DNA of 40,507 bases from Saprospiraceae bacterium (GTDB taxonomy: Bacteria > Bacteroidota > Bacteroidia > Chitinophagales > Saprospiraceae): assembly GCA_028285545.1 (NCBI GenBank), contig JANQPA010000029.1:1-40507 (forward strand), in the 5' to 3' direction. Below are positions 1 through 9,095 of this stretch, one piece after another. Positions within the stretch are counted from its first letter, which is position 1. Every line of letters starts with the position of its first letter. The translations under genes and the position numbers were made by a program. The notes under the pieces were generated by a model. It worked only from the letters and a program-made list of their open reading frames with translations. It searched no databases and was not told the DNA's origin.

Positions 1-57
1 TTTAGTTTTTACTTTAATATGTATCTGCTTATAAAAAAGCAAAAAATATATTTTTTT

Positions 58-88
58 AAAGTCAATTTTTGGAAAAAATTGACTTTTT
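58..88 (+). terminator. AT-rich hairpin before the cyclase gene
   Basis: AAAGTCAATTTTT (58-70) pairs perfectly over 13 bp with AAAAATTGACTTT (74-86) around a GGA loop, and two more T residues follow. It could end transcription from a gene left of the window. Its right side continues as GACTTTTTACACAACC (81-96), which is almost the right arm of the hairpin at 15918-15955, so it may instead be a decayed member of a repeat family. It lies 55 bp before the next start codon. Confidence 0.45.
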
Positions 89-143
89 ACACAACCCCAG
101 CCTCTTATCACTCATTATCCGTGAACAAGTCAAAAAAAAAGCT

Positions 144-950
144 ATGCGATTATTCCCAATTCTATTCTTACTCATTTGTTTAAGTTCATGCAAAGAGCAG
201 CAAACTGATAATCCAGTTCCCACTTTTCCTGAAGCCGGAAAATGGATTGACCTCACTTATAATTTTGATGAGAACACTATTTTCTGGCCCACAGCAGAGA
301 AGTTTGTATTGGATACCGTTTTTGAAGGCCAAACAGATGGAGGTTATTATTATGCTGCCTATCAATTTTGTTCTGCTGAACATGGAGGCACTCATCTGGA
401 TGCGCCTGTACACTTTGCAGAAGGTAAACATGCGGTAGAAGAAATTCCTCTGGATCGACTTATTGGTGCGGCTATAGTTGTTGATATTTCTGAAAAGGCA
501 TTAGCTAATCCAGACTATCAATTAAGTGTAGAGGACCTTCAGAATTGGGAACAGCAGAATGGCCAGATTCCTGATGATGCTATATTATTGATGCACAGTG
601 GCTTTGGTCAGTTTTGGCCAGATCCTATTAAATATTTAGGAACCGATAAAAGAGGGGAGGAGGGAGTCGCTAATTTGCATTTCCCTGCCATTCATCCTGA
701 TGCTGCCCAATGGCTGGTTGATAACAGAAAAATTAAGGCTGTTGGTGTGGATACTCCTAGTATTGATTACGGACAATCTAAAACGTTTAGATCCCATCAG
801 ATTTTATATGAGCAGAATATCCCCGGATTTGAAAACATAGCCAATCTTGATCAATTGCCTGTAAAAGGAGCACATATCATTGCGCTGCCTATGAAAATAA
901 AAGGAGGAAGTGGCGGACCACTGAGAATGGTGGCTTGGGTAGGGGAGTGA
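144..950 (+). CDS. Cyclase-family (kynurenine formamidase-like) metal hydrolase, lipoprotein
   Basis: A 268-residue protein of the cyclase family (PF04199 type), which hydrolyses N-formyl, cyclic amide or lactone bonds in small molecules using a metal ion. The family signature HGGTHLDAPVHF is at residues 80-91, giving H80, H84, D86 and H90 as the expected metal and catalytic set. The start at 144 is preferred over an upstream in-frame TTG at 69 because it gives a clean lipoprotein signal (MRLFPILFLLICLSSC, Cys16) and because the TTG lies inside a hairpin. Placement outside the cytoplasm, attached to lipid, is inferred from that signal. The substrate cannot be read from the sequence. It is far from the C-N hydrolase unit at 16-18.5 kb, so any link to it is speculative. 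Confidence 0.85.
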   Translation: MRLFPILFLLICLSSCKEQQTDNPVPTFPEAGKWIDLTYNFDENTIFWPTAEKFVLDTVFEGQTDGGYYYAAYQFCSAEHGGTHLDAPVHFAEGKHAVEEIPLDRLIGAAIVVDISEKALANPDYQLSVEDLQNWEQQNGQIPDDAILLMHSGFGQFWPDPIKYLGTDKRGEEGVANLHFPAIHPDAAQWLVDNRKIKAVGVDTPSIDYGQSKTFRSHQILYEQNIPGFENIANLDQLPVKGAHIIALPMKIKGGSGGPLRMVAWVGE

Positions 951-1172
951 TTGGAATTAGCTATAATTGGGGACAAATAGATATACTTGACTTTTTCTTA
1001 TTTCTTTGGAGGCCGTCTTTAAATGAGTGCAGGAATATCGTGAAATAACAAAACAATTAATAGTCCCTGGTTCTTCTACAGCTTTGTCTAAAAAAGGGTT
1101 ATCTTTTCAGAATGAAGATTAGAATGGAGGAGATATTGACTTATTTATGGAAAATTTAATTAAGAAGACCCT

Positions 1173-4100
1173 ATGACCCCCAACAAATATTTGTTGATCC
1201 TAATATTCTTCTTTTCTGTTTTCTGCTGCAGCCAAAAAGAAACATCCTTTCCTAACTTGCCTGAAAATCGATTTTTGTCAAGAGAGAATTCCTTTTTGGT
1301 TAACCCTGTAGGAGATACTATTCTAACTGGAGTTCCTTTAACCATTACAGGAAGAAAAATAAATTTTGACGAGGTTTTAGTACGAGATGTTAAAAGCGGA
1401 ATTCCTAAGAAGGTCGCTATTCCTCGGCATATTAATAAAATTCCTAAAAAATTAAAGGTAAATTTTATCAATATAGATAGTCTAAAACCTCTGAGTTCAG
1501 TAGAGAGTTATGTCGATAGCACAATCTTTGACCAAATAGGAAACAATGCCCTTACTGGTGTGCCTATTCCAGCAAAAGGCAAGGTTGTAGCCTGTCTTCA
1601 TCCTGACCCAATTACTGCTTTATTACCAATCTTTAAAGATAATGCTACCTACAATAACAAATACATGGATGAAGGCCAGGGTATGAATTCTTCTCGGGTT
1701 AATGCGATTACTGAGGATAAGAGGGGAAACTTATGGTTTGGGATGCATCCAGGAGGGGTCACTAAATATGATGGGGAAAGGTTTACACATTATACGTCTA
1801 ATGAAGGCCTTTCGGGGGATATAATCACTTCAATGTTGGAGGATGACAATGGAAATTTATGGTTCGGTACCTGGGCTTCTGGGGTCAGTATGTTTGATGG
1901 GGAAAGGTTTACAAATTACATAAATGGTGAAGGACTAATTGATAATGAAATCAGAACAATATATAAAGACAGAGCCGGAAATATCTGGATAGGTACTAGG
2001 AAAGGTGGCGTTTGCAAATATGATGGCGAGAACTTCACACATTATACCACTAGAGAAGGCTTAGGCAGTAATAGTGTCAATGCTATTTTAGAAGATCGAA
2101 ATGGTTATTTATGGTTTGGCACTGAGGACAGGGGGGTGAATAGGTTTGATGGGAAAGGCTTTATTCGTATTACTACTGCTGAAGGATTGGGCAGTAATAC
2201 AATTTCGACCATTTTGGAAGACCGCAATGGAAATCTTTGGTTTGGTACTAATGGAGGAGGAATAAGTAAATTTGACGGAAAAAGCCTTACTCAATTTACT
2301 ATCAAGGAGGGACTAAATGATAATTCTATCTTATCGATGTATGAGGACGAGAGTGGAAATCTTTGGATTGGTACCGAAGGTGGAGGTATTAATGTGTTTG
2401 ATGGAGAAAACTTTAGCTACTTAACAACAGATGAAGGGTTAAGTGATAATACAATTACCTCCATTATAGAAGATAAAGAAGGAGTATTATGGTTCGGTAC
2501 ACGGGATGGAGGAGTAAACGTTTATAACAGAAAATCCTTTTTGAGTTTTTCTAGCCTTGCTGACTTAAATGGTGATAATGTCAGATCAATATTAGAAGAT
2601 TCTAATCAAAATTTTTGGTTTGCAACATGGGGCGGCGGCATAATTAAGTATGATGGCGAATACTTTTATCAATTTACTGCCGAGCAGGGAACAGGTGATA
2701 ACACCATTTGGACAATGCTGGAAGACAAGCAAGGAAATATCTGGTTTGGAACACATTTTGCTGGATTGGGAAAATACGATGGGGAAAGTTTTACCAACTT
2801 CGCTGAACTTCCGGGCCTATCTCAATTTACCATATTTTCGATGTTAGAAGATAAAAATGGTAACATATGGTTAGGCACCGATGGAGAAGGGGTAATTAAG
2901 TTCGACGGAGCATCCTTTATTCAATATTCGGCAGACGAAGGCTTTAGTGCTGATAGAATTTGGTCTATCATTGAGGATACCAGTGGCAAAATCTGGTTTG
3001 CTACTTTCTATGGAGGTGGGGCAGCTATGTTTGATGGTGAAAATTTCACCTTTTACAGTGAAGCAGAAGGATTGGCCAGTAATGACGTTTGGTCAATCCT
3101 TGAGGATAAAAATGAAAACCTTTGGTTCGGCACTTTCGGAGGAGGTGTAAGTGTATTCGATGGGGAAAATTTCTTCAGCATAACTACTGAAGATGGCCTT
3201 CCTAGTAATATAGTGAATTCAATTACTCAGGATGAAGAAGAAAATATTTGGCTTGGAACAGAAAAGGGCCTGGCTCAAATTATCATCAACCAAAATCGAT
3301 TGTTAAAAGCGCAAGATGCTGATGCTAATAATTTGGATAATAGCCTATACAAAATCGTGAACTATTCCAAGTCCGATGGCTTAAAAGCTCAAGATTTCAA
3401 CGTTCACAGTAATCTACTTGACAACAAAAATCAAATTTGGTTAGGAACAGGTAAAGGTATTGTAATTATAAACACGGATGAGTTCGAAACCCCTAAAACG
3501 GTTCCTTCATTATTCTTAAGTCAAATTGATATAAACGGGCAGAATGTGGACTATCACAATCTTGATGATAGCCTACACCGGATAATTACTTTTACTGGAG
3601 TAGAACCATTTTTTAACTTTCCAATTGACCTGAAACTTAGGCATGATAATAACCACCTCACCTTCCATTTTTCGGCAATAGATTCTAAAGAACAACATGA
3701 TATTGAATACAGTTACAAAATAGGTGGACTAAATGAAGATTGGAGTCAGCCCTCTCCTGAAGCCAAGGCGGACTACCAAAACATTCCTTATGGCCGCCAT
3801 ACTTTTCAGGTACGTGTCAGAGGAAAGTATATTGAATGGAGTGAACCACTTGAATACACCTTTACCATAAGCCCCCCTTGGTGGCTCACCTCCTGGGCTT
3901 ATGCCTTCTATACAATTGCTTTTATTATTAGCCTTTGGTTGTTTATTAAATGGCAGACTCGAATTCATCGCCTTAAATTGGTAGAAGCTCAAAAATTAAA
4001 CCATCGCCTCCAACAAATAGACCAACTTAAAGACCAATTCCTCGCCAACACATCTCATGAATTACGCACACCATTACATGGTATCGTCGGAATTGCCGAG

Positions 4101-6092
4101 TCTATATTTGATAGTGTTCGACAAAAGTCAGCGGAAGAAATCCAGAACAACCTCGGTATGATTATAGCCTCTGGACGCCGCTTAACTAACCTGATAAATG
4201 ACTTGCTGGACTTCTCCCGGGCAAAGAATGAAGATCTTCATCTGCAACAAAAAAGTATTGGTTTACAAGCCGCTACCAACATAGTATTTCAGGCCTGCCA
4301 GCCACTCGTCGGTAACCGACCGATCGAGTTGAAAAATGAAATACCGGAAACCCTACCTCCCGTCCTGGCCGATGAAAATCGCCTGCAGCAGATCCTTTTT
4401 AATCTCATCGGCAATGCCATAAAATTTACAAAAGAAGGACATGTTAAAGTAACCGGCAATTCGTCTTCAGAAGATATTAATTCTCAACTGATGGTCACCA
4501 TTTGTGTCGAGGACACTGGTATTGGTATTCCTGCTGAGAAACTGGAAGCCATTTTCAAATCGTTTGAACAGGTGGATGGGAATACGGCCAGAGAATATGG
4601 TGGAACAGGTCTGGGACTAAGTATTACAAAGCAACTAGTTGAATTGCATAATGGGAAAATATGGGTAGAATCTACACCAGGTGAGGGCACCCGCTTTTTC
4701 TTCACTTTGCCCATGGCTGACCGACAAATGATGACCACCAAAAGTACTGCGGGCGAGCTTAAATCCCTAAAGCTTTCGGACACAAAAGAGCCAGCCAAAA
4801 TTATCGATGAGACAGAATTTTCCTCACCTCTCGCTGGAAGTGCTCAGGGTAGAATTCGCGTTCTGGTAGTCGACGATGAGCCTATTAACCATCAGGTTTT
4901 ACGCAATTATTTATCCAAGTCTGAATTCTTTATCACTTCTGTGATGAGCGGTCAGGAAGCTATTGAAGCCATCAACTCGGACGTCCAGTATGACCTGATT
5001 CTGCTAGATGTTATGATGCCCCGTATTTCCGGTTACGAGGTTTGCAAGAATATCCGGAGGACATATTTACCCAGTGAACTGCCTGTCATTATGGTCACGG
5101 CAAAAAACCAGATTAAGGACCTGGTAGAGGGCCTTTCCGTTGGAGCGAATGATTATTTGGCTAAACCTTTTTCTCGCGATGAATTTCTGGCCCGTGTTAA
5201 GACGCAGCTTGACCTGTACAGGATTAATTCTGTAACCAGCCGCTTCGTCCCCAACGAATTCCTGCACTCGCTGAATCGCGAGCGTATTACCGAAGTGGCT
5301 CTAGGCGATCATACTGAACAAAATGTAACCGTCCTGTTTACTGATATTAGAGATTACACGAGCCTTGTAGAAACCATGTCGCCGCAGGATAACTTTAAAT
5401 TGGTCAATGCTTTCCATGGACGAATGGGACCAATCATTAAAAAAAATGATGGATTCATTAACCAGTATTTGGGTGACGCCATTATGGCCATCTTCCCAAC
5501 CGGACCGGATGGGGCTTTAAATGCAGGCGTCGAAATGCAAAAGAGTCTGGCCAACTATAATGAAGAACGTATTTTAGTTGGGCGCAAACCCATCCGGATG
5601 GGTATAGGCTTGCATTCTGGCCCCCTTATCATGGGAATAATCGGGGATCAGGATCGGATGGACGCTGCCACTATTGCAGATACCGTAAATACTGCCTCCC
5701 GAATTGAAAGTCTGACTAAGCACTATGGAGTTTCCATACTGTTAAGTGAGGATAGTATTGCCCAACTGAAGGACCCTAGCCTTTTTCACTTCCGCTATCT
5801 AGGGAAAGTTCAAGTCAAAGGGAAAAAAGAGCCCATAGGCCTTTACGAGTGCTTTGATGGCGATGCTTCGGAATTGATAGCCTTAAAAGCCAATACCCAA
5901 AAGGATTTTGAACTAGGGTTGAAGCAATTTTTCGACCGGGAATTTCCACAGGCTGTAGCTACCTTCGATAAAGTAATCAAAGCCAATTCAAAGGATAAAA
6001 CCGCTCAAATATTCCTGAATAAATCGAGTAGATACATTGTTCAAGGGGTGCCTGACGATTGGACAGGAGTAGAGATTATGACTTTTAAATAG
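1173..6092 (+). CDS. Hybrid two-component sensor: double beta-propeller, histidine kinase, receiver and class III nucleotide cyclase
   Basis: A 1639-residue membrane sensor. Order: signal peptide with lipobox-like Cys19/20; about 150 residues of unknown N-domain; 14 Reg_prop repeats with cores of the WFGT..GG type from about residue 187 to 760, i.e. two seven-bladed periplasmic propellers; a Y_Y_Y domain (about 845-903); one membrane helix (about 905-928); HisKA with H962 in SHELRTPLHG; HATPase with N1081 and the G boxes DTGIGIP and GGTGLGLSI; a receiver (about 1228-1350, phospho-acceptor D1279); a class III adenylate/guanylate cyclase domain (about 1380-1560, metal Asps D1391 and D1435); and a TPR-like tail ending GVPDDWTGVEIMTFK. 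Classical hybrid sensors of this shape end in an AraC DNA-binding domain; here the output is a cyclase. It probably senses a periplasmic ligand and gates cyclic nucleotide synthesis. Residue 1431, where many family members have Lys, is Gln, so nucleotide choice is uncertain. The gene appears to be a single unit. Confidence 0.93.
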   Translation: MTPNKYLLILIFFFSVFCCSQKETSFPNLPENRFLSRENSFLVNPVGDTILTGVPLTITGRKINFDEVLVRDVKSGIPKKVAIPRHINKIPKKLKVNFINIDSLKPLSSVESYVDSTIFDQIGNNALTGVPIPAKGKVVACLHPDPITALLPIFKDNATYNNKYMDEGQGMNSSRVNAITEDKRGNLWFGMHPGGVTKYDGERFTHYTSNEGLSGDIITSMLEDDNGNLWFGTWASGVSMFDGERFTNYINGEGLIDNEIRTIYKDRAGNIWIGTRKGGVCKYDGENFTHYTTREGLGSNSVNAILEDRNGYLWFGTEDRGVNRFDGKGFIRITTAEGLGSNTISTILEDRNGNLWFGTNGGGISKFDGKSLTQFTIKEGLNDNSILSMYEDESGNLWIGTEGGGINVFDGENFSYLTTDEGLSDNTITSIIEDKEGVLWFGTRDGGVNVYNRKSFLSFSSLADLNGDNVRSILEDSNQNFWFATWGGGIIKYDGEYFYQFTAEQGTGDNTIWTMLEDKQGNIWFGTHFAGLGKYDGESFTNFAELPGLSQFTIFSMLEDKNGNIWLGTDGEGVIKFDGASFIQYSADEGFSADRIWSIIEDTSGKIWFATFYGGGAAMFDGENFTFYSEAEGLASNDVWSILEDKNENLWFGTFGGGVSVFDGENFFSITTEDGLPSNIVNSITQDEEENIWLGTEKGLAQIIINQNRLLKAQDADANNLDNSLYKIVNYSKSDGLKAQDFNVHSNLLDNKNQIWLGTGKGIVIINTDEFETPKTVPSLFLSQIDINGQNVDYHNLDDSLHRIITFTGVEPFFNFPIDLKLRHDNNHLTFHFSAIDSKEQHDIEYSYKIGGLNEDWSQPSPEAKADYQNIPYGRHTFQVRVRGKYIEWSEPLEYTFTISPPWWLTSWAYAFYTIAFIISLWLFIKWQTRIHRLKLVEAQKLNHRLQQIDQLKDQFLANTSHELRTPLHGIVGIAESIFDSVRQKSAEEIQNNLGMIIASGRRLTNLINDLLDFSRAKNEDLHLQQKSIGLQAATNIVFQACQPLVGNRPIELKNEIPETLPPVLADENRLQQILFNLIGNAIKFTKEGHVKVTGNSSSEDINSQLMVTICVEDTGIGIPAEKLEAIFKSFEQVDGNTAREYGGTGLGLSITKQLVELHNGKIWVESTPGEGTRFFFTLPMADRQMMTTKSTAGELKSLKLSDTKEPAKIIDETEFSSPLAGSAQGRIRVLVVDDEPINHQVLRNYLSKSEFFITSVMSGQEAIEAINSDVQYDLILLDVMMPRISGYEVCKNIRRTYLPSELPVIMVTAKNQIKDLVEGLSVGANDYLAKPFSRDEFLARVKTQLDLYRINSVTSRFVPNEFLHSLNRERITEVALGDHTEQNVTVLFTDIRDYTSLVETMSPQDNFKLVNAFHGRMGPIIKKNDGFINQYLGDAIMAIFPTGPDGALNAGVEMQKSLANYNEERILVGRKPIRMGIGLHSGPLIMGIIGDQDRMDAATIADTVNTASRIESLTKHYGVSILLSEDSIAQLKDPSLFHFRYLGKVQVKGKKEPIGLYECFDGDASELIALKANTQKDFELGLKQFFDREFPQAVATFDKVIKANSKDKTAQIFLNKSSRYIVQGVPDDWTGVEIMTFK

Positions 6093-6287
6093 GATAATCT
6101 TACCTAGTTGGGCTACAGATAATAAATGGTATGAGCGAAACAAAATAAATATTAAGCAAAAGGAATCCTTTGAGGATGGTTACTGTCTTAATGGAATTGA
6201 TTAGTTTTAGAAAGTAGCGGATTCCAGAAACTGAATTGGGATCTACCAATTGAGGCTAGGAGGATTTGAATTTTAAAGTAGAATCAC

Positions 6288-7184
6288 ATGACACAATCTA
6301 ATTTGATGTTTATGCTTAAAAGCAAAGTTCTCATTTTCTCATTAATACTTGGAGTTCTTAGCTGCACTACTCGTGAAAATAAAGTCTTACTTACTTTTCA
6401 AATAGATTTATCAAAATCATTGGACGAGATTATAGATCCCAGCTCTATCGGAATTTTGGGAATTCCTCCTTTGCTTTCTATGCAGGAAAGAACCAAAATG
6501 CAAAGCACAGACCAAGAGGGGATTTACAGTCTATCTTTGGAAGTCCCGGACTCCTTGATTGGGAGAAGGTTAATCTATTTATATATTGTTGACACCTCAA
6601 GAGTTGAAAATCTGAGATATGGAGCAAGAACGGTAAAAATTCCTGAGATTTCAGAAACACTTCCTTTAGTTCACTTTAATGAATTCGGTGATGTCACTAG
6701 TGATCAGGTCTTGCTTTCACCCCCAATCAATGTCTTTAGAACGAATACCCCTGAGGAAAAATCGGCCTTAGAGGATCCATTTGTTGGGATCACAATTGAT
6801 GGGAAACCTGTACAAAATTTATACTCTACATTCAGTACAGGGGTAGAAACGAAATCCATTAGAGATGTTGTGAACGCGTTTATTAATTCATTAACTCCCG
6901 AACAGAAAAAAAGTACTCTATTCGAAATCGAAAGTGATGAATGGCGAAAATGGCATAATATTGAGTGGTATGAGAGGCAGGGATTAGGACTTTTTGAAAT
7001 GAATGATGATCAAAAACAGTTGGCATTTAATATTTTAAAAGCAAGTCTAAGCGTCAAAGGATTTCAAAAGTCAAAGAATATTATGGCGATGGAAGGATAC
7101 TTGAAAAAATTAGTAATCCGTGACCAACAGATCCCTCAAAAAAGAATTGATCTCTGGGGCATGATAAATTTTACTTTACAATAA
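6288..7184 (+). CDS. DUF3500-like lipoprotein, N-terminal part of a frame-broken gene
   Basis: Encodes 298 residues with a lipoprotein signal (VLSC, Cys26), then a segment matching the start of DUF3500 as I recall the family (SDEWRKWHNIEWYERQGLGL, about residues 221-240). It stops at 7182-7184, just where the family continues with YFTI.GTPS.TEPWGWQ. That continuation is in the -1 frame, in the next entry. The -1 frame has a stop at 7148-7150, so the switch must fall between 7150 and 7184. Alternative starts exist at 6306 and 6312 and would give a shorter signal peptide. The function of DUF3500 is not known to me; export is inferred from the signal. Confidence is high for the fragment and lower for whether a full protein is made. 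Confidence 0.75.
   Translation: MTQSNLMFMLKSKVLIFSLILGVLSCTTRENKVLLTFQIDLSKSLDEIIDPSSIGILGIPPLLSMQERTKMQSTDQEGIYSLSLEVPDSLIGRRLIYLYIVDTSRVENLRYGARTVKIPEISETLPLVHFNEFGDVTSDQVLLSPPINVFRTNTPEEKSALEDPFVGITIDGKPVQNLYSTFSTGVETKSIRDVVNAFINSLTPEQKKSTLFEIESDEWRKWHNIEWYERQGLGLFEMNDDQKQLAFNILKASLSVKGFQKSKNIMAMEGYLKKLVIRDQQIPQKRIDLWGMINFTLQ
7166..7172 (+). other. Candidate -1 frameshift site between the two DUF3500 fragments
   Basis: In the upstream frame the codons read ATA AAT TTT ACT. The heptamer A-AAT-TTT fits the X-XXY-YYZ slip pattern. A one-base backward slip gives TAC TTT ACA ATA ATG GGT, which is the frame of the downstream part. A simple one-base deletion or sequencing error at the same homopolymer would look identical. 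Confidence 0.4.
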
Positions 7185-7855
7185 TGGGTAGCCCTTCTGA
7201 ATCCGAGCCCTGGGGATGGCAAATTGATGGACACCACCTAGTAATTAACTATTTTGTTTTAGGAGATCAAGTAGTAATGACCCCTACTTTTATGGGTTCC
7301 GAACCGAATTACATTGAAGAGGGCCCTGATGCTGGTGTACGCACTTTTTATGAAGAAGAGAAAAAAGGACTGACTTTATATCAATCTCTCAATGTCAGTC
7401 AGAAAGAAAAAGCTACCTTATGGGACAAGAAAGAATACCAGTTTAATCTAAGTGAGGCATTCCAGGATAACCAGATTATTCCCTATCAAGGTATAAAAGC
7501 AGCAGCGTTTTCTTCCGAACAAAAGGAATTATTAATTGCTCTTATGGAAGAATATGTTGGCAACCTCAAACCTGGGCATGCGGAAATCAAAATGACTGAA
7601 GTCAAACAACATTTAGATAATACCTGGTTCAGTTGGATAGGAGGGGATACTGAAAATGATGTGTTTTATTATCGCATTCACAGTCCTGTAATATTAATTG
7701 AGTTTGATCATCATGGTCCTACCTTTCTTTGGGATATGGATAAACCTTATCCCGGGCCTGTAAATTGGCATATCCATACTGTTGTGAGGACTCCTAATGG
7801 CAATGACTATGGCAAAGACCTATTGCGACAACATCTAGAAAGGCATCCGCATTAA
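7184..7855 (+). CDS. DUF3500-like protein, C-terminal part (frame -1 to the previous gene)
   Basis: Encodes 223 residues from an ATG at 7184, which overlaps the upstream stop codon by one base. The sequence opens GSPSESEPWGWQIDGHHLVI and continues YFVLGDQVVMTPTFMGSEP, which is the conserved middle of DUF3500, and it has no signal peptide of its own. Reading this frame back across the ATG gives FYFTIM before GSPS, extending the family match, so the ATG is an internal codon rather than a real start. The two parts together give a protein of the expected domain order. Either one base has been lost (in GGGG 7156-7159 or TTTT 7169-7172), or ribosomes slip at 7166-7172. If neither repairs the frame, this is a pseudogene. 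Confidence 0.7.
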   Translation: MGSPSESEPWGWQIDGHHLVINYFVLGDQVVMTPTFMGSEPNYIEEGPDAGVRTFYEEEKKGLTLYQSLNVSQKEKATLWDKKEYQFNLSEAFQDNQIIPYQGIKAAAFSSEQKELLIALMEEYVGNLKPGHAEIKMTEVKQHLDNTWFSWIGGDTENDVFYYRIHSPVILIEFDHHGPTFLWDMDKPYPGPVNWHIHTVVRTPNGNDYGKDLLRQHLERHPH

Positions 7856-7932
7856 TTTATGTTGGGTCGATAATTCCATGCCCTAGGGCTGTTCCTCATT
7901 AGACTATTCCTTGCGCGTCATGGATTGCAAAT

Positions 7933-8934
7933 TTAAGATTTGATCTTTTTCTTCAATTGACTAGGTACATATCCAAATTTCCGCTTAAAGGCAGTACTGA
8001 AATGCTGGGGATTTTTGTATCCAATTTTATCGGATACTTGACTAATATTTAATTCTCCTTCCAATAGCATTTTTTTAGCCTCTTCCATTTTTGCTTCACT
8101 CCAAAAATTAAATACAGTGGTACCAAATACCTCTTTGAAGCCTTTCTTCAAAGTAAATTCATTTGTACCGAATTGTTGAGCCAAATTGGTCAAAGTATAG
8201 GATCCATTTAAATGTGTCAAAATGTGCTCCCTAACAGCGTACATTCTTTCAACATCCCTTGGCTTGATGGAATAAAATGTTTCGTTATGAGAACTAAGCA
8301 TTTGCTCTAATTGCAACAAAAGTAACTCTATTACTTTGGCCTGTAGAAACATTCTTTTAAATACGCCTTTACGTTGACAGCCTAATATTTCACGGATAAT
8401 GAGCTGCATGGGAGTTGTTATGATAAAGTTATGATTACTAATGCTACTTGTCTTTTTTTGCTCTATAGCTTGTAGAAAAGGTTGGAAATACTTTACATCC
8501 CTGGGAAGGAACTGCTTAAAAAAGTGTGTGGTAAGATTAATTTCAAATAACTTGATATTTTTATTGGCCGAAAAAAGGGATCTCCCTCGAAATCCATGAG
8601 TATATATGATATTATGGTGATTATAACCAAAAAGATAAGATTGTTTGGACTCAAAATCCTCCGTATGTGTTTTTCCAAATAGGGCAAAATGCAGTTCTAC
8701 CGTCTCCATTTCACTATCAAATCCTAGTTCGGTGTCCTGGAATACTGTCATATCGCCATAACCAATATGAATGTTTTCCATAAAAATTTCGCGGTAAAAC
8801 CCATTGAATCCCAATAAGCGACCATCATAAATATTTTCCAAAATACCTGTTGAAGGATCCAGTTGGAAATTAGTTGGAAAGCTACGCTCTAGCATTAATT
8901 CTTCAATGTCACGATTATGCAATCTAAGCTTCAT
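7933..8934 (-). CDS. AraC-family transcriptional regulator
   Basis: A 333-residue regulator. The last ~100 residues (about 228-330) form the double helix-turn-helix of AraC/XylS proteins, with FGTNEFTLKKGFKEVFGTTV in the first unit and ISQVSDKIGYKNPQHFSTAF in the second. The N-terminal ~220 residues have no domain I can name, but the arrangement resembles PchR-type regulators that sit beside TonB-dependent receptors and respond to the imported ligand. The gene is divergent from the receptor gene at 9096 with 161 bp between the start codons, so it probably controls that receptor and possibly itself. The ligand is unknown. Confidence 0.9.
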   Translation of the reverse strand: MKLRLHNRDIEELMLERSFPTNFQLDPSTGILENIYDGRLLGFNGFYREIFMENIHIGYGDMTVFQDTELGFDSEMETVELHFALFGKTHTEDFESKQSYLFGYNHHNIIYTHGFRGRSLFSANKNIKLFEINLTTHFFKQFLPRDVKYFQPFLQAIEQKKTSSISNHNFIITTPMQLIIREILGCQRKGVFKRMFLQAKVIELLLLQLEQMLSSHNETFYSIKPRDVERMYAVREHILTHLNGSYTLTNLAQQFGTNEFTLKKGFKEVFGTTVFNFWSEAKMEEAKKMLLEGELNISQVSDKIGYKNPQHFSTAFKRKFGYVPSQLKKKIKS

Positions 8935-9028
8935 TTTCTTTTCACGTAGGTTTTATTCCGTTTTGCGTAAATAGTTTTTCACGTTTCAATTTGCCTTTCA
9001 AATTATTAATGTGAAATTGGCTGACTTA

Positions 9029-9043
9029 TGCAACAATGTTGCA
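9029..9043. promoter_or_regulatory. Palindrome between the divergent AraC and receptor genes, candidate operator
   Basis: TGCAAC-AAT-GTTGCA is a perfect 6-bp inverted repeat with a 3-bp centre, 53 bp before the receptor start. The same spacer has TTTTCACGT twice in direct orientation (8939-8947 and 8976-8984) and a weaker TTTTGCGT at 8961-8968. AraC proteins often bind direct repeats, so either set could be the site. No binding data can be read here. Confidence 0.35.
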
Positions 9044-9095
9044 ATTTATTTTTTATTTGAGAGGTTTCAAAATTTGATAGGTTAAAACAATTGTA

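Noticed and set aside
69-143. Upstream TTG extension of the cyclase-family gene
   Set aside because: It starts inside a hairpin and hides a clean lipoprotein signal that begins at 144.
7880-7889. GCCCTAGGGC palindrome between the DUF3500 and AraC genes
   Set aside because: No loop and no T run; too short to mean anything alone.
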